A stretch of 38,597 bases of DNA. Origin: JAMWCX01 sp964352425 (GTDB taxonomy: Bacteria; Omnitrophota; Gorgyraeia; 2-01-FULL-45-10). Of this stretch, positions 29,951 to 37,691 are shown one piece after another; position 1 is the stretch's first letter; each line of letters begins with the position of its first letter. The notes beneath the pieces were generated by a model. The model saw only the letters and a list, made by a program, of their open reading frames with translations, ran no database searches and was not told where the DNA came from. Both the position numbers and the translations under genes were made by a program. Location of the stretch: the NCBI GenBank assembly GCA_964352425.1, contig CAYGRZ010000010.1:1-38597 (forward strand), in the 5' to 3' direction.

Positions 29951-30361
29951 GCCTGCCCGACTGCATGAAAACACATTCTGGCAGGCGGGGCCAATGAACC
30001 CGGATTATCAGCTAATTATGGACAGGTTTCATTGTCCTGGCTGTATCGCCAAAAGGAATCAAAAATTTTGAAGAGTCGCCGCGGCGAGGCGCCCAAAAGT
30101 CTCGCCGCCCATACCCTCACAGAAATTTTTCGGCTCATTCCAGTGGCGGAACTTTCGGATGCGTGCCGAAGCGAATCTTTAAAAACGCGATTCCTCTTGG
30201 CGATACAGGCTTCACCATCGCGTTTTTAACGACAGTGAGCGAGGATGCCTAATCCGAGCGAACGACCCTTCGGCAGGCTCAGGGTCGTCCTGAGCTCTGT
30301 CGAAGGACGACGAGCGAAGGCACCTTCCGAAAGTAAACGCCCTGAAGAGCCGAAAAATTTC
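29951..30361. repeat. Mosaic palindromic region between acsB and the batD-like gene
   Basis: I see no gene in 29850-30366. The stretch holds at least five inverted pairs:
GCCTGCC/GGCAGGC (29951-29957, 29980-29986);
a 20-base pair with one mismatch, CTGTATCGCC... with ...GGCGATACAG (30041-30060, 30189-30208);
GCGGCGAG/CTCGCCGC (30081-30088, 30101-30108);
a perfect 15-bp pair GAAATTTTTCGGCTC/GAGCCGAAAAATTTC (30122-30136, 30347-30361);
TAAAAACGCGA/TCGCGTTTTTA (30180-30190, 30218-30228).
The 15-bp pair is extended inward by GGCG/CGCC and ACTTTCGGA/TCCGAAAGT. A REP-like hairpin (30267-30307) sits inside. Arms interleave, so not all can form at once. Confidence 0.75.
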
Positions 30362-30366
30362 CCCCT

Positions 30367-32571
30367 CTACATCATCGGCGGTAGCTTAAGCGCCGGGTGG
30401 CCGACCTTCTCGAGATACGTAACGAGCGCAGCGGCATCGGCGGCGACCGTCTCGTCGGCGATCTTGTCGAAGAGGTCCGGCGCCCCGATCTCCTTGCAGC
30501 GGGCCTTAAGCCTGTCGGCGAGAGAGTCTTTCAGCTCCTTCGGCATCCAGACGATCCTCTTTAAGCCCCCATCGGCCGAGATAAATTTCTTCGATACCAC
30601 GTAGAGACGCCCGACGCCCAGGAAGCCGGGCATCTGCGCGCCGCCGCCGACGGAGCTTGCGAGTGTGGTGAACTTCATGCCGGCGGGCGTCTCGCCCGCG
30701 TACTCGCGGTTCACAACCATGACGCCGTTCGCCTCGGGCACGATCGCGACGATGCACTCGAAGCAGCCGCAGGAGGTCATCGGCGATTCCATGATCGAAT
30801 ACGCGGCCATCTCGGTCGTGTGCCGGTGGGAGCTCTCCGTCACGAAATCGTTTACTCCCTGCCAGATGCCCTTGACGGCATCGAGAACGCTGCCCTTCTG
30901 TATCGGCTGGTTGCCTCCGGTCGGCGTGATCTCGTGGGCCGCCCTCGCGTCGAGCCACGAATACGCGCCGCAGAGGCCCAGCCTCTCGGGGCTCACCACG
31001 CATACATGGTCGGGCGCGAACGACTGGCAGAGCGTGCAGCTGTAGAAGGTGTCGACCGATTCATCGGTCATGCCGGCGATGCGGTTATCGCGCGACTCGT
31101 AGACTTTCCTGGCCTCGGGAAGGAGCTTCTCCACATCGGCCTGGGTCGTGCAGATGGTGACCTGGACCTTGTCAACGATCGCGCCGTACTCGTCGTGCAG
31201 TTTCGCGGCGAGGATATCGCCGAAATGGCGGATCTTGAAACCGGCTGTGCGGGCGTCTTTTGAAATGCGGACCCAGCACATGTCGCGCTGGCCCATGTGG
31301 AATATGCCCATCGCGTAATTGAGGAACTTATGTATCTGCCGCTCGAGTATCGGTTCAAAGTCGGTTACCATCTTGCGGCCGGCAACCTCGACGAGGATGC
31401 CGAGCGGGTAGCTCTCGCCTTCCTTCATCGCGTCGATCTCGGGGCCGATGACCGTTACCCTGCCGTCCTCGATCTCGTCCATCTTCTTCATCCGCAGGTA
31501 CTCGAACGCCGTCGAGTACTTGCCGCCGAACTGCGCGTACATGTCGGCCTTCCTGACGCGCTCGCCCTCGAACGCGGCGGAGAACGGGACCGGTATCGGT
31601 ATCTCGGCGATCTTCACCCTGATACCGCGCGTCTCGATCGCCTTCTGGACTATTTTTTTGTGGTCTTTCTCGACGACCAGGCACTCCTCGTGGGCGCAGA
31701 CACCGGGGACTTTTATCTCCGGTAAGTCGAGGTCCGTAATGATGGGAACGCCTGCGGCCAGCGCGCCGCCTCCTGCCGCGGCCTTGATCTCGTCGACGCC
31801 GCCGAGCAGGATCACGAACGCCGGCACCCTGTTCCTGACGTAATCGACGCACGCGGCCGCGTTGCCGGCCTTGATGCCTCCGAACGTGAGCGCCGCGCGG
31901 ATCGCGAAATTGAGCACGTAGACGACGGAGGCGGTATCGCGGCCGAACGGCACGACGTAGCTTTCGAGCCCCATGTGGAGGCCGCCCTCTTTCAGCTGGT
32001 CGATGATGCTCACTCCGCCGACCGAATCTCCGACGAGCGTGAGGATGTTGCGTTTCTGAAGGCCGCGGACGATCTCGACGGCCGTCTTCGCGTCCGGGGC
32101 CTTGCCGAGCACGACGGCGATGCCGTTCATCCTGCCGTCGACGAGCTGTATGCCGAGCGCCCTCAAGATGGTATCGGATAAGAATCCCGGGCAGTCGACT
32201 TGCGGCTCTTCGCCGTAGAGGTAGCGTAGCGCCTGCAGTATCTCGGCGGAGAGTATCGTCGTAACGCCGGCGTTCAGCGCGTCCTTGAGGAACGTATCCC
32301 ACTTCGTCTCGTCGGGCACGCTCGGCAGGAGCGTCTTCGCGGTCTCGAGCACCTTCTTCGCGTCGCCAAGCGTCTTTACCTCTGCGCCAAGGAGCGCGTT
32401 CGCCAGCGGCAGATAGAACGCCGTCTCGGGGAATCCCACCTTCCGGCCCTCGCCCTTCTCCTTGATCGCCTTCGCCAGATATCCGTCGGCCAGGCCCGCG
32501 ACTGTTCTCGCGCCCTTCACGATCAGTGATGCAACATCTTTCGCAGTGATTTCCGTAGCCACTTTCGCCAT
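30367..32571 (-). CDS. acsB: Acetyl-CoA synthase (CODH/ACS beta subunit)
   Basis: It joins a methyl group from the corrinoid protein, CO and CoA into acetyl-CoA, the last step of the Wood-Ljungdahl pathway. From the ATG at 32571 (AAAGGG upstream) it has 734 residues; an ATG at 32649 would add residues from a repeat. All six A-cluster cysteines are present at C512, C515, C524, C534, C601 and C603. The spacing matches C506, C509, C518, C528, C595 and C597 of the Moorella enzyme exactly, each shifted by six. The N-terminal CODH-binding domain is kept, unlike the shorter archaeal form. CODH, corrinoid protein and methyltransferase genes are not adjacent. It is the last gene of the fhs-acsB run. 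Confidence 0.96.
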   Translation of the reverse strand: MAKVATEITAKDVASLIVKGARTVAGLADGYLAKAIKEKGEGRKVGFPETAFYLPLANALLGAEVKTLGDAKKVLETAKTLLPSVPDETKWDTFLKDALNAGVTTILSAEILQALRYLYGEEPQVDCPGFLSDTILRALGIQLVDGRMNGIAVVLGKAPDAKTAVEIVRGLQKRNILTLVGDSVGGVSIIDQLKEGGLHMGLESYVVPFGRDTASVVYVLNFAIRAALTFGGIKAGNAAACVDYVRNRVPAFVILLGGVDEIKAAAGGGALAAGVPIITDLDLPEIKVPGVCAHEECLVVEKDHKKIVQKAIETRGIRVKIAEIPIPVPFSAAFEGERVRKADMYAQFGGKYSTAFEYLRMKKMDEIEDGRVTVIGPEIDAMKEGESYPLGILVEVAGRKMVTDFEPILERQIHKFLNYAMGIFHMGQRDMCWVRISKDARTAGFKIRHFGDILAAKLHDEYGAIVDKVQVTICTTQADVEKLLPEARKVYESRDNRIAGMTDESVDTFYSCTLCQSFAPDHVCVVSPERLGLCGAYSWLDARAAHEITPTGGNQPIQKGSVLDAVKGIWQGVNDFVTESSHRHTTEMAAYSIMESPMTSCGCFECIVAIVPEANGVMVVNREYAGETPAGMKFTTLASSVGGGAQMPGFLGVGRLYVVSKKFISADGGLKRIVWMPKELKDSLADRLKARCKEIGAPDLFDKIADETVAADAAALVTYLEKVGHPALKLPPMM

Positions 32572-32600
32572 ACCCTTTCCCCTATCTTGTTGATGGTAAA

Positions 32601-32718
32601 GTACAAAAAACAAAGTACAAAGTACAGACAAAGTCAAGAGAACAAACACGGATATGCGTTAATCTTACCATTTCACCTTGTTCTCTGTTTGTCCTTTATT
32701 CTCTGTACTTTGTTCTTT
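32601..32718. repeat. Paired inverted heptamer arrays between acsB and metF
   Basis: The left array (32601-32642) has units such as GTACAAA, AAACAAA, GTACAAA, GTACAGA, CAAAGTC. The right array (32677-32718) has CTTGTTC, TCTGTTT, GTCCTTT, ATTCTCT, GTACTTT, GTTCTTT. They are largely complementary and flank a core of about 34 bp. They fill the 161-bp spacer, the only large gap in the Wood-Ljungdahl operon. Confidence 0.72.
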
Positions 32719-32732
32719 AACTAATGTCCGCG

Positions 32733-33602
32733 TTACAATAATCCCGCCGCATCCAACACGAGCGGCACCTTCTTATTCCATCCTATCGGCATGATGTGGA
32801 TCCCCCGGCACAGCGGTTTAAGCTCCCTGATCAGCCGCGCGGCGATAGCTATCGACGCGGCCGACTTGTCTTTGGCAGAGTCCATCTCGCTGATGAAAGC
32901 ATCGGGGACCGAGATGCCGGCGACATTCTTGTTCATGAAACGCGCCATGCCGGCAGACTTCAGGAGTAGGACGCCGGCGAGTATCGTCGTCTTCAGATGT
33001 TTCGTGCCGTCTATAAACCTGGCGAACTGCGCGACGTCAAAGACCGCCTGCGTCTGGAAAAAACGCGCGCCCGACGCTATTTTCCTCTCCATCTTAAGTA
33101 TCTCGGGTTCGAGCGGATCGGCGCCGGGGTTGACGACCGCGCCCACACAGAACTTCGGCGCGCCTTTCAATGGATTACCCTTCATGTCGGTGCCCGCCTG
33201 CAGATTTCTCGCGACCTCGAGAAGCTCGATGCTGCCAAGGTCGAAGACGGGCTTCGCCTCGGGATGGTCGCCCAGCGTCGGATAATCGCCCGTAAGGATC
33301 ACGACGTTCTCGATGCCGAGCGCAGCCGCGGATAAGAGATCCGACTGGAGCGCCAGGCGGTTCCGGTCGCGGCACGTCAGCTGGAATACCGGCTCGATGC
33401 CTTTTTCTATCAACAGATGGCATACCGCAAGGGAACCCATCCTCATGACCGAGCTCTGCAGATCGGTCACATTTATCGCGTCGACCCTGCCCTTGAGGGC
33501 CGCGGCGTCATCGAGGATCTCCCGGATATCGGTTCCCTTCGGAGGGCCTATCTCGCTGGTGATGACGAATGTACCGGCTTCTATCTTATCGCAAAGGCTC
33601 AT
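32733..33602 (-). CDS. metF: Methylenetetrahydrofolate reductase, MetF family
   Basis: It reduces methylene-THF to methyl-THF, the last methyl-branch step before the corrinoid protein. The 289-residue product is a TIM-barrel MTHFR of the short type. Visible blocks are ITSEIGPPKGTDI (about 14-26) with the family's acidic residue, NVTDLQSSVMRMG, VILTGDYPTLGDHPEAKPVFDL (about 96-117) and GARFFQTQAVFDV (about 176-188). Many acetogens pair MetF with a zinc protein MetV; none is seen here. The electron donor cannot be told from sequence. Six bp separate it from folD. Confidence 0.93.
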   Translation of the reverse strand: MSLCDKIEAGTFVITSEIGPPKGTDIREILDDAAALKGRVDAINVTDLQSSVMRMGSLAVCHLLIEKGIEPVFQLTCRDRNRLALQSDLLSAAALGIENVVILTGDYPTLGDHPEAKPVFDLGSIELLEVARNLQAGTDMKGNPLKGAPKFCVGAVVNPGADPLEPEILKMERKIASGARFFQTQAVFDVAQFARFIDGTKHLKTTILAGVLLLKSAGMARFMNKNVAGISVPDAFISEMDSAKDKSAASIAIAARLIRELKPLCRGIHIMPIGWNKKVPLVLDAAGLL

Positions 33603-33608
33603 CGCGGC

Positions 33609-34469
33609 CTATCCTTTGACCTGCGCCTTAAACAGCTCGACCGTATTCCTCATAAGTATCGCGGTCGTAAGCGGCCCCACCCCGCCGGGGACCGGCGTGA
33701 TATACGACGCCTTTGCCGCCGCGGCTTCAAACTCAACGTCACCGACGATCTTGTCGCCGACGCGGTTGATGCCGACATCTATCACGATCGCACCGGGCCT
33801 GACCCAGTCGCCTTTCACAATACCGGCCTTGCCGACGGCGACGACCAAAATTTCAGCGCGCTTCACGTGCTCAGGCAAGAGCCCGCGCTGGCCCGTCGCT
33901 ATGTGGCAGACGGTGGTCGTGACGAACTTACTTAGCAGCATCAGCGCAAGCGGCTTCCCGACGATCTCGGAGTGGCCGACGACGACGGCCTCCCTGCCGT
34001 ACAGGTCCACGTTCGCGGATCCCAGCAGCTCCATCACCGCCATCGCAGTGCAGGGGCCGACGGTAAATTTTCCGAGCAGTAATTTGCCGAGATTCTGCGG
34101 ATGCATGCCCTCGGCGTCCTTGTCCGGCGATATCGCGCCGGCCAGCGACCTGGCGTCAATCTGGCCCGGGACGGGAAGCTGCAGGATGACGGCGGCAACC
34201 GTTGCATCCGCGTTTAAGGCCCTTATCAGCTTCTCGAGCTCCACCTGGGAGGCGCCGGCGGGGACAGTCTTCAATTCATATCCGATGCCGAGAGAGTCGG
34301 CCGCCTTCTTCTGATTTTTGATATAGACGGCCGACGAGGCGTTCTCGCCTATCTGGACGGCGACGAGCTTCGGCGTTTTGCCGTATTTTGCCTTTAATGC
34401 CGCGATCTCCACCACTAACTTCGCTTTTATCTTCTCCGCTATGGGCTTACCTTCCAGCAATGCAGGCAT
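33609..34469 (-). CDS. folD: Methylenetetrahydrofolate dehydrogenase FolD, probably lacking cyclohydrolase activity
   Basis: FolD normally oxidises methylene-THF and hydrolyses methenyl-THF at one site. The 286-residue product has the full fold: SAVYIKNQKKAA (46-57), VILQLPVPGQID (94-105), Rossmann loop VVVGHSEIVGKP and PGGVGPLTTA. Aligned with E. coli FolD, Tyr50 and Gln98 are kept (Y49, Q97), but catalytic Lys54 is Gln53 (codon CAG at 34313-34311) and Asp121 is Glu120 (DKDAEG). Loss of this Lys removes cyclohydrolase activity in studied enzymes. With fchA next door, a dehydrogenase-only role is the likely reading. Register is anchored by Y49 and by the constant one-residue offset at four positions. 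Confidence 0.94.
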   Translation of the reverse strand: MPALLEGKPIAEKIKAKLVVEIAALKAKYGKTPKLVAVQIGENASSAVYIKNQKKAADSLGIGYELKTVPAGASQVELEKLIRALNADATVAAVILQLPVPGQIDARSLAGAISPDKDAEGMHPQNLGKLLLGKFTVGPCTAMAVMELLGSANVDLYGREAVVVGHSEIVGKPLALMLLSKFVTTTVCHIATGQRGLLPEHVKRAEILVVAVGKAGIVKGDWVRPGAIVIDVGINRVGDKIVGDVEFEAAAAKASYITPVPGGVGPLTTAILMRNTVELFKAQVKG

Positions 34470-34481
34470 TTTTTATTTTCC

Positions 34482-35084
34482 TTACTTTATCGCGTCTTCG
34501 CAGATCTCCACTATCTCTTCCTTCAGTTTCGGCATCTGGCCTTCGAGCGGCGCCAGGACGTGATGGATCTTGCTGATGTAGTCGGTATCCTTTATGCATC
34601 CGAGGTTTATGTAGACATTGAACTTCGCCGACAGGAAAGCGCTCTCGAGCAGTATCGCCGCTATCGCGGTGTCGGTGATAAGGTTCCTGTTCCCGGCCTC
34701 GGCCAGCTCCTTGCAGAGCTTCAGGCACTTCGCCGTTATCTCGCAGACCATGAACGGCGGGGCTATAGCGTCCTTGTAGAGCTCGTCCTTCGCCGCGTCG
34801 TCGGCGGCGGCCTTGAGGCCGTCTGAGAGCTTCTGGTACGCCGCGACGTCCTCGTCGATGAGGACCCTGAGTTCCGCATCGAAGGCGCGGACCTTTTCGA
34901 GGATGCCGGCCACCTTCGCCTCGACGCCCTTGTATTCGGGCTTTCCGACGGTGTAGTTGGCGACCATCGACATGAGCGACGTGCCGATCGAGGCGGTGAG
35001 CGCCGCGGCGCTCCCACCGCCCGGGGCGGACTTCTTCGCGGCCAGGTCATCAAGATACGCCTTCAGGGGACTATCTATGTACAT
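34482..35084 (-). CDS. fchA: Methenyltetrahydrofolate cyclohydrolase FchA
   Basis: A member of the cyclodeaminase/cyclohydrolase (FTCD C-terminal) family that interconverts formyl-THF and methenyl-THF. The 200-residue, all-helical product has the signature KSAPGGGSAAALTASIG (about 18-34) and the conserved DEDVAAYQKL (about 77-86). A plain formimino-THF cyclodeaminase is the alternative, but the position between fhs and folD argues for the Wood-Ljungdahl cyclohydrolase. It overlaps fhs by 14 bp. It may be essential here, because the adjacent FolD lacks the catalytic Lys for this step. Confidence 0.93.
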   Translation of the reverse strand: MYIDSPLKAYLDDLAAKKSAPGGGSAAALTASIGTSLMSMVANYTVGKPEYKGVEAKVAGILEKVRAFDAELRVLIDEDVAAYQKLSDGLKAAADDAAKDELYKDAIAPPFMVCEITAKCLKLCKELAEAGNRNLITDTAIAAILLESAFLSAKFNVYINLGCIKDTDYISKIHHVLAPLEGQMPKLKEEIVEICEDAIK

Positions 35085-36762
35085 ATCGCATCCTCCCTTT
35101 CATGTCCACGTCTATGGCCTCGCCGTGAGGATGCGCAGGCAGGCTCGGCATCGTCTGTATCGCGCCGCAGAGCGCGTACAGGAATCCGGCGCCGACGGAG
35201 GGCCTGACGTCCCGTACCGGGAGGACAAAATTCTTCGGAGCGCCTTTTAAGCTGGGGTCGTGCGACAGCGAGAGGTGCGTCTTGGCCATGCATATGGGCA
35301 GCCTGCCGAAACCGAGTTTCTGGAAGAGCGCGATATTCTCTTCGGCCTGCGGCTCATAATGGACGCACCTTGCGCCGTAGACCGACCTGGCTATCGTCTC
35401 TATCTTCTGCTGTATCGAAACGTCGGGCGGATACAGGAACCTGAAATTTGATTTTCCCTGGCACGCCTCTATCGCTGCCAGCGCCAGCGGCATCCCGCCC
35501 CTCGAACCGTACCTGTAGAACTCGGTGGCGACGCAGTCGAACGCGCCGTGCTCCAGCGCCTTCTGCCGTATCGCGCGTATTTCCCTGTCGGAATCGGTCC
35601 TGAACCTGTTGATCGCGACGATGCACGGCACGCCGTAGAGCCTGGCGTTGGCTATCTGCTTCTCGAGGTTCACGCAGCCGTGCTCGACCGCGTCGACGTT
35701 TTCCTTTTCAATATTCTTATCGAGGGGACGACCCACCACCATCCTGAACATGCCGGAATGTACTTTAAGCGCGCGCACCGAACATACGAGGACGACCGCG
35801 TCGGGCTTAAGCCCGCTCGCCCTGCATTTGATATTCACGAACTTTTCGAGGCCGCAATCCGCGCCAAAGCCGGACTCGGTCACCACGTAATCGGCGAGCC
35901 TGAGCGCGATGCGGTCCGCGATGATGGAGGAGTTGCCGTGGGTGATGTTGGCGAACGGCCCCGTATGGATAAAGACAGGCGTATTCTCCATCGTCTGGAC
36001 GAGCGTCGGTTGTATGGCATCCCTGAGGAGGAGCGCCATCGATCCGGCGACCTTCAGGTCCTCGGCGGTGACAGGTTTTTTATCTTTGCTCAGCGCGACG
36101 ACGATGCGCCCGAGCCGCCGGCGCAGGTCCTGCGGCGAATCGGTCAGTGCGAGTATCGCCATGACCTCGCTCGCCGCGGTGATGCAGAAGCCGGTATCGC
36201 GCTCGGCGCCGGATTCGCCGCCGCCCAGGGCGATCCTGACTTTGCGCAGGGCCCGATCGTTCACGTCGACGGCGCGGCTCCAGTAGATGCGGTCCTTGTC
36301 TATGCCGAGGCGGTTGCCCCTGAAGAGATGGTTGTCGAGGAATGACGCACAGAGATTATGCGCCTGGCTCACCGCGTGGATGTCGCCGGTGAGGTGCAGG
36401 TTGATGTCTTCCGGAGGCAGGACCTGCGAGTAGCCGCCGCCAGCGCCGCCGCCCTTGACGCCGAAGAAGGGGCCTATGGACGGCTGGCGGATGCAGGCCG
36501 CCGCCTTCTTGCCGGCCTTATGTAACGCCATCGAGAGGCCTATCGTCGTGACGGTCTTGCCTTCGCCGAGGTGCGTAGGAGTTATACCGGTGACGACTAT
36601 GTACTTACCGTGGCCGCGCTGTGCCTTGCCGAGGATATCGAGGGACACCTTTGCCTTGTAGTTTCCGTAGAGTTCGAGGTATTTGGCGGGGATGCCGAGG
36701 CGCGCTGCTATCTGCGCGATAGGCTTGGTCTTTGCTTTCCGGGCTATCTCTAAGTCGGTCAT
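35071..36762 (-). CDS. fhs: Formate-tetrahydrofolate ligase
   Basis: It activates formate with ATP and tetrahydrofolate to 10-formyl-THF, the entry to the methyl branch. The 563-residue product has the family length. The ATP-binding loop TPTHLGEGKT lies at 61-70, followed by RQPSIGPFFGVKGGGAGGGYSQV and NLHLTGDIHAVSQAHNL. It is the first gene of the operon. The start codon has only a weak ribosome binding site. A promoter lies about 75 bp upstream. Confidence 0.97.
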   Translation of the reverse strand: MTDLEIARKAKTKPIAQIAARLGIPAKYLELYGNYKAKVSLDILGKAQRGHGKYIVVTGITPTHLGEGKTVTTIGLSMALHKAGKKAAACIRQPSIGPFFGVKGGGAGGGYSQVLPPEDINLHLTGDIHAVSQAHNLCASFLDNHLFRGNRLGIDKDRIYWSRAVDVNDRALRKVRIALGGGESGAERDTGFCITAASEVMAILALTDSPQDLRRRLGRIVVALSKDKKPVTAEDLKVAGSMALLLRDAIQPTLVQTMENTPVFIHTGPFANITHGNSSIIADRIALRLADYVVTESGFGADCGLEKFVNIKCRASGLKPDAVVLVCSVRALKVHSGMFRMVVGRPLDKNIEKENVDAVEHGCVNLEKQIANARLYGVPCIVAINRFRTDSDREIRAIRQKALEHGAFDCVATEFYRYGSRGGMPLALAAIEACQGKSNFRFLYPPDVSIQQKIETIARSVYGARCVHYEPQAEENIALFQKLGFGRLPICMAKTHLSLSHDPSLKGAPKNFVLPVRDVRPSVGAGFLYALCGAIQTMPSLPAHPHGEAIDVDMKGRMRYVHR

Positions 36763-36833
36763 TAGAGGACTTGCCTATTATAATAATATGATTACGCTTA
36801 AATAGTTACCGCGAGAAGCGATGCGAGGAAATC

Positions 36834-36862
36834 ATTGTAATATAAAGATTGTGGCGGGTCAA
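36834..36862 (-). promoter_or_regulatory. Promoter of the Wood-Ljungdahl operon
   Basis: On the minus strand, -35 TTGACC (36862-36857) and -10 TACAAT (36839-36834) are 17 bp apart, one mismatch each from consensus. The transcript would start near 36827, about 65 bases before fhs. The gap 36763-37117 holds this promoter, the insertion-sequence remnant and two palindromes; no gene is seen there. Confidence 0.75.
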
Positions 36863-36885
36863 TATAAAAGGGGTCCGATGTCAAG

Positions 36886-37003
36886 CCAAAATAGAAATGT
36901 CGTATAGTTACCAAAGTAGAAATGTCGTGTTTTATACTGCCGTTAGTAGCAGCCCTTTCTCTTTTGGGGCTATCTTTTCTCTTTGTTGATACTGTGGGTA
37001 CTT
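36886..37003 (-). mobile_element. Probable insertion-sequence end remnant
   Basis: Two direct repeats of the type ACATTTCTA(C/T)TTTGG (36925-36911 and 36900-36886 on the minus strand) are 25 bp apart, like the repeated transposase-binding sites at ends of IS21/IS481-like elements. Just inside them a short minus-strand frame (about 37006 to 36932) ends VKYPQYQQREKIAPKEKG...TAV and stop. It could be the C-terminal scrap of a transposase. I recall this end type from metagenomic elements but cannot confirm the family. Confidence 0.4.
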
Positions 37004-37019
37004 CACGAAAAGCGAAAAA

Positions 37020-37050
37020 GGGGTCTGACCCCGGGGTGGGGTCTGACCCC
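37020..37050. repeat. Tandem GGGGTCTGACCCC palindromes
   Basis: GGGGTCTGACCCC occurs at 37020-37032 and 37038-37050, and again at 38428-38440. Each is a near-perfect palindrome. Similar elements are dispersed in many bacterial genomes, often with IS200-like/RAYT transposases. None is seen here. Confidence 0.75.
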
Positions 37051-37117
37051 TGACCCCTATTACTAGACTTTCGGGATGTGCCCCCATTTGTAAACGCCCT
37101 GTGCGGCTATTCCTTAA

Positions 37118-37378
37118 CTATTTATAAATATCTCTCCTGTGCCCAATGTCCAATATATACACCGTAAGAATGCCGTGTTCAATGGAATATATTATGCGAT
37201 ACATCCCGACACGATACGACCATTTTCCCTTCAGATTGAGCTTGAGAGGTTTCCCCTGGCCGGGGTCTTCGGCAATAGACAGGATCGCGGCCCTGATCCT
37301 GTTGAACAGGGGCCTGTCGGCCTTATAGAGATAGAGATAGTCTTTTTGCGCCTGCCTTGTAAGGACGGTCTTATACAA
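37118..37378 (-). CDS. RelE/ParE-superfamily toxin
   Basis: A small basic protein of 86 residues from a TTG start at 37378, with AAGGAG seven bases upstream inside the antitoxin gene. An in-frame ATG at 37402 would add 8 residues. Family features are YKTVLTRQAQKDYLYL at the start, the KPLKLNLKGKWSYRVGMYRIIYSI core (about 43-66) and VYILDIGHRRDIYK at the end, the usual C-terminal His/Arg/Tyr region of RelE-type mRNA interferases. It overlaps the antitoxin gene by 8 bp, the normal toxin-antitoxin layout. Confidence 0.88.
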   Translation of the reverse strand: MYKTVLTRQAQKDYLYLYKADRPLFNRIRAAILSIAEDPGQGKPLKLNLKGKWSYRVGMYRIIYSIEHGILTVYILDIGHRRDIYK

Positions 37379-37643
37379 TGCCGAGCTCCTTTTCGACGGC
37401 ATCGAGCGCCTTTACATTGCCTCTCCTGACATCCGCTTCCGCCTTCTTAATCTTTTTCATAAGCCCGGTATCGGAAAGCACGTCGAGTGTTTCCAGCAGG
37501 CTTTCGTAGTCATCGACCGACATGATAAGCGCCACGGGTTTGCCCCTCTTCGTGATAATAAACCGGTCCATCTTCGAATCGACCTCGTCTATTATCCGGG
37601 GAAGCCTCGGCCGCAGATTCTTTAACGTCACGCTCTTAGTCAT
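37371..37643 (-). CDS. Phd/YefM-family antitoxin
   Basis: A 90-residue antitoxin. The N-terminal DNA-binding Phd/YefM fold is visible as LRPRLPRIIDEV...DRFIITKRGKPVALIMSVDDYESL (about 10-49). The C-terminal part is charged and would wrap the toxin. GGAGGTGAAA precedes the ATG at 37643. It is the first gene of the pair and probably represses its own promoter through the palindrome at 37661-37686. Confidence 0.9.
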   Translation of the reverse strand: MTKSVTLKNLRPRLPRIIDEVDSKMDRFIITKRGKPVALIMSVDDYESLLETLDVLSDTGLMKKIKKAEADVRRGNVKALDAVEKELGIV

Positions 37644-37660
37644 ATTTTCACCTCCGTAAT

Positions 37661-37691
37661 AAAGTATACACTACGGTGTATACTTTGTCAA
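37661..37691 (-). promoter_or_regulatory. Toxin-antitoxin promoter with embedded operator
   Basis: A minus-strand -35 TTGACA (37691-37686) and -10 TATACT (37668-37663) are exactly 17 bp apart. Lying across the spacer and -10 is a perfect 11-bp inverted repeat, AAAGTATACAC-4 bp-GTGTATACTTT (37661-37671, 37676-37686). A repressor bound there would block RNA polymerase, as expected for antitoxin autoregulation. The -35 overlaps the stop codon of the ORF6N gene upstream. Confidence 0.88.

Noticed and set aside
30032..30229. A 65-codon plus-strand frame inside the mosaic palindromic region
   Set aside because: The frame is made of inverted-repeat arms, and I see no protein family or ribosome binding site.
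30245..30604. A plus-strand open frame starting in the palindromic region before acsB
   Set aside because: Its first part is translated REP-like repeat and the rest is antisense to acsB.
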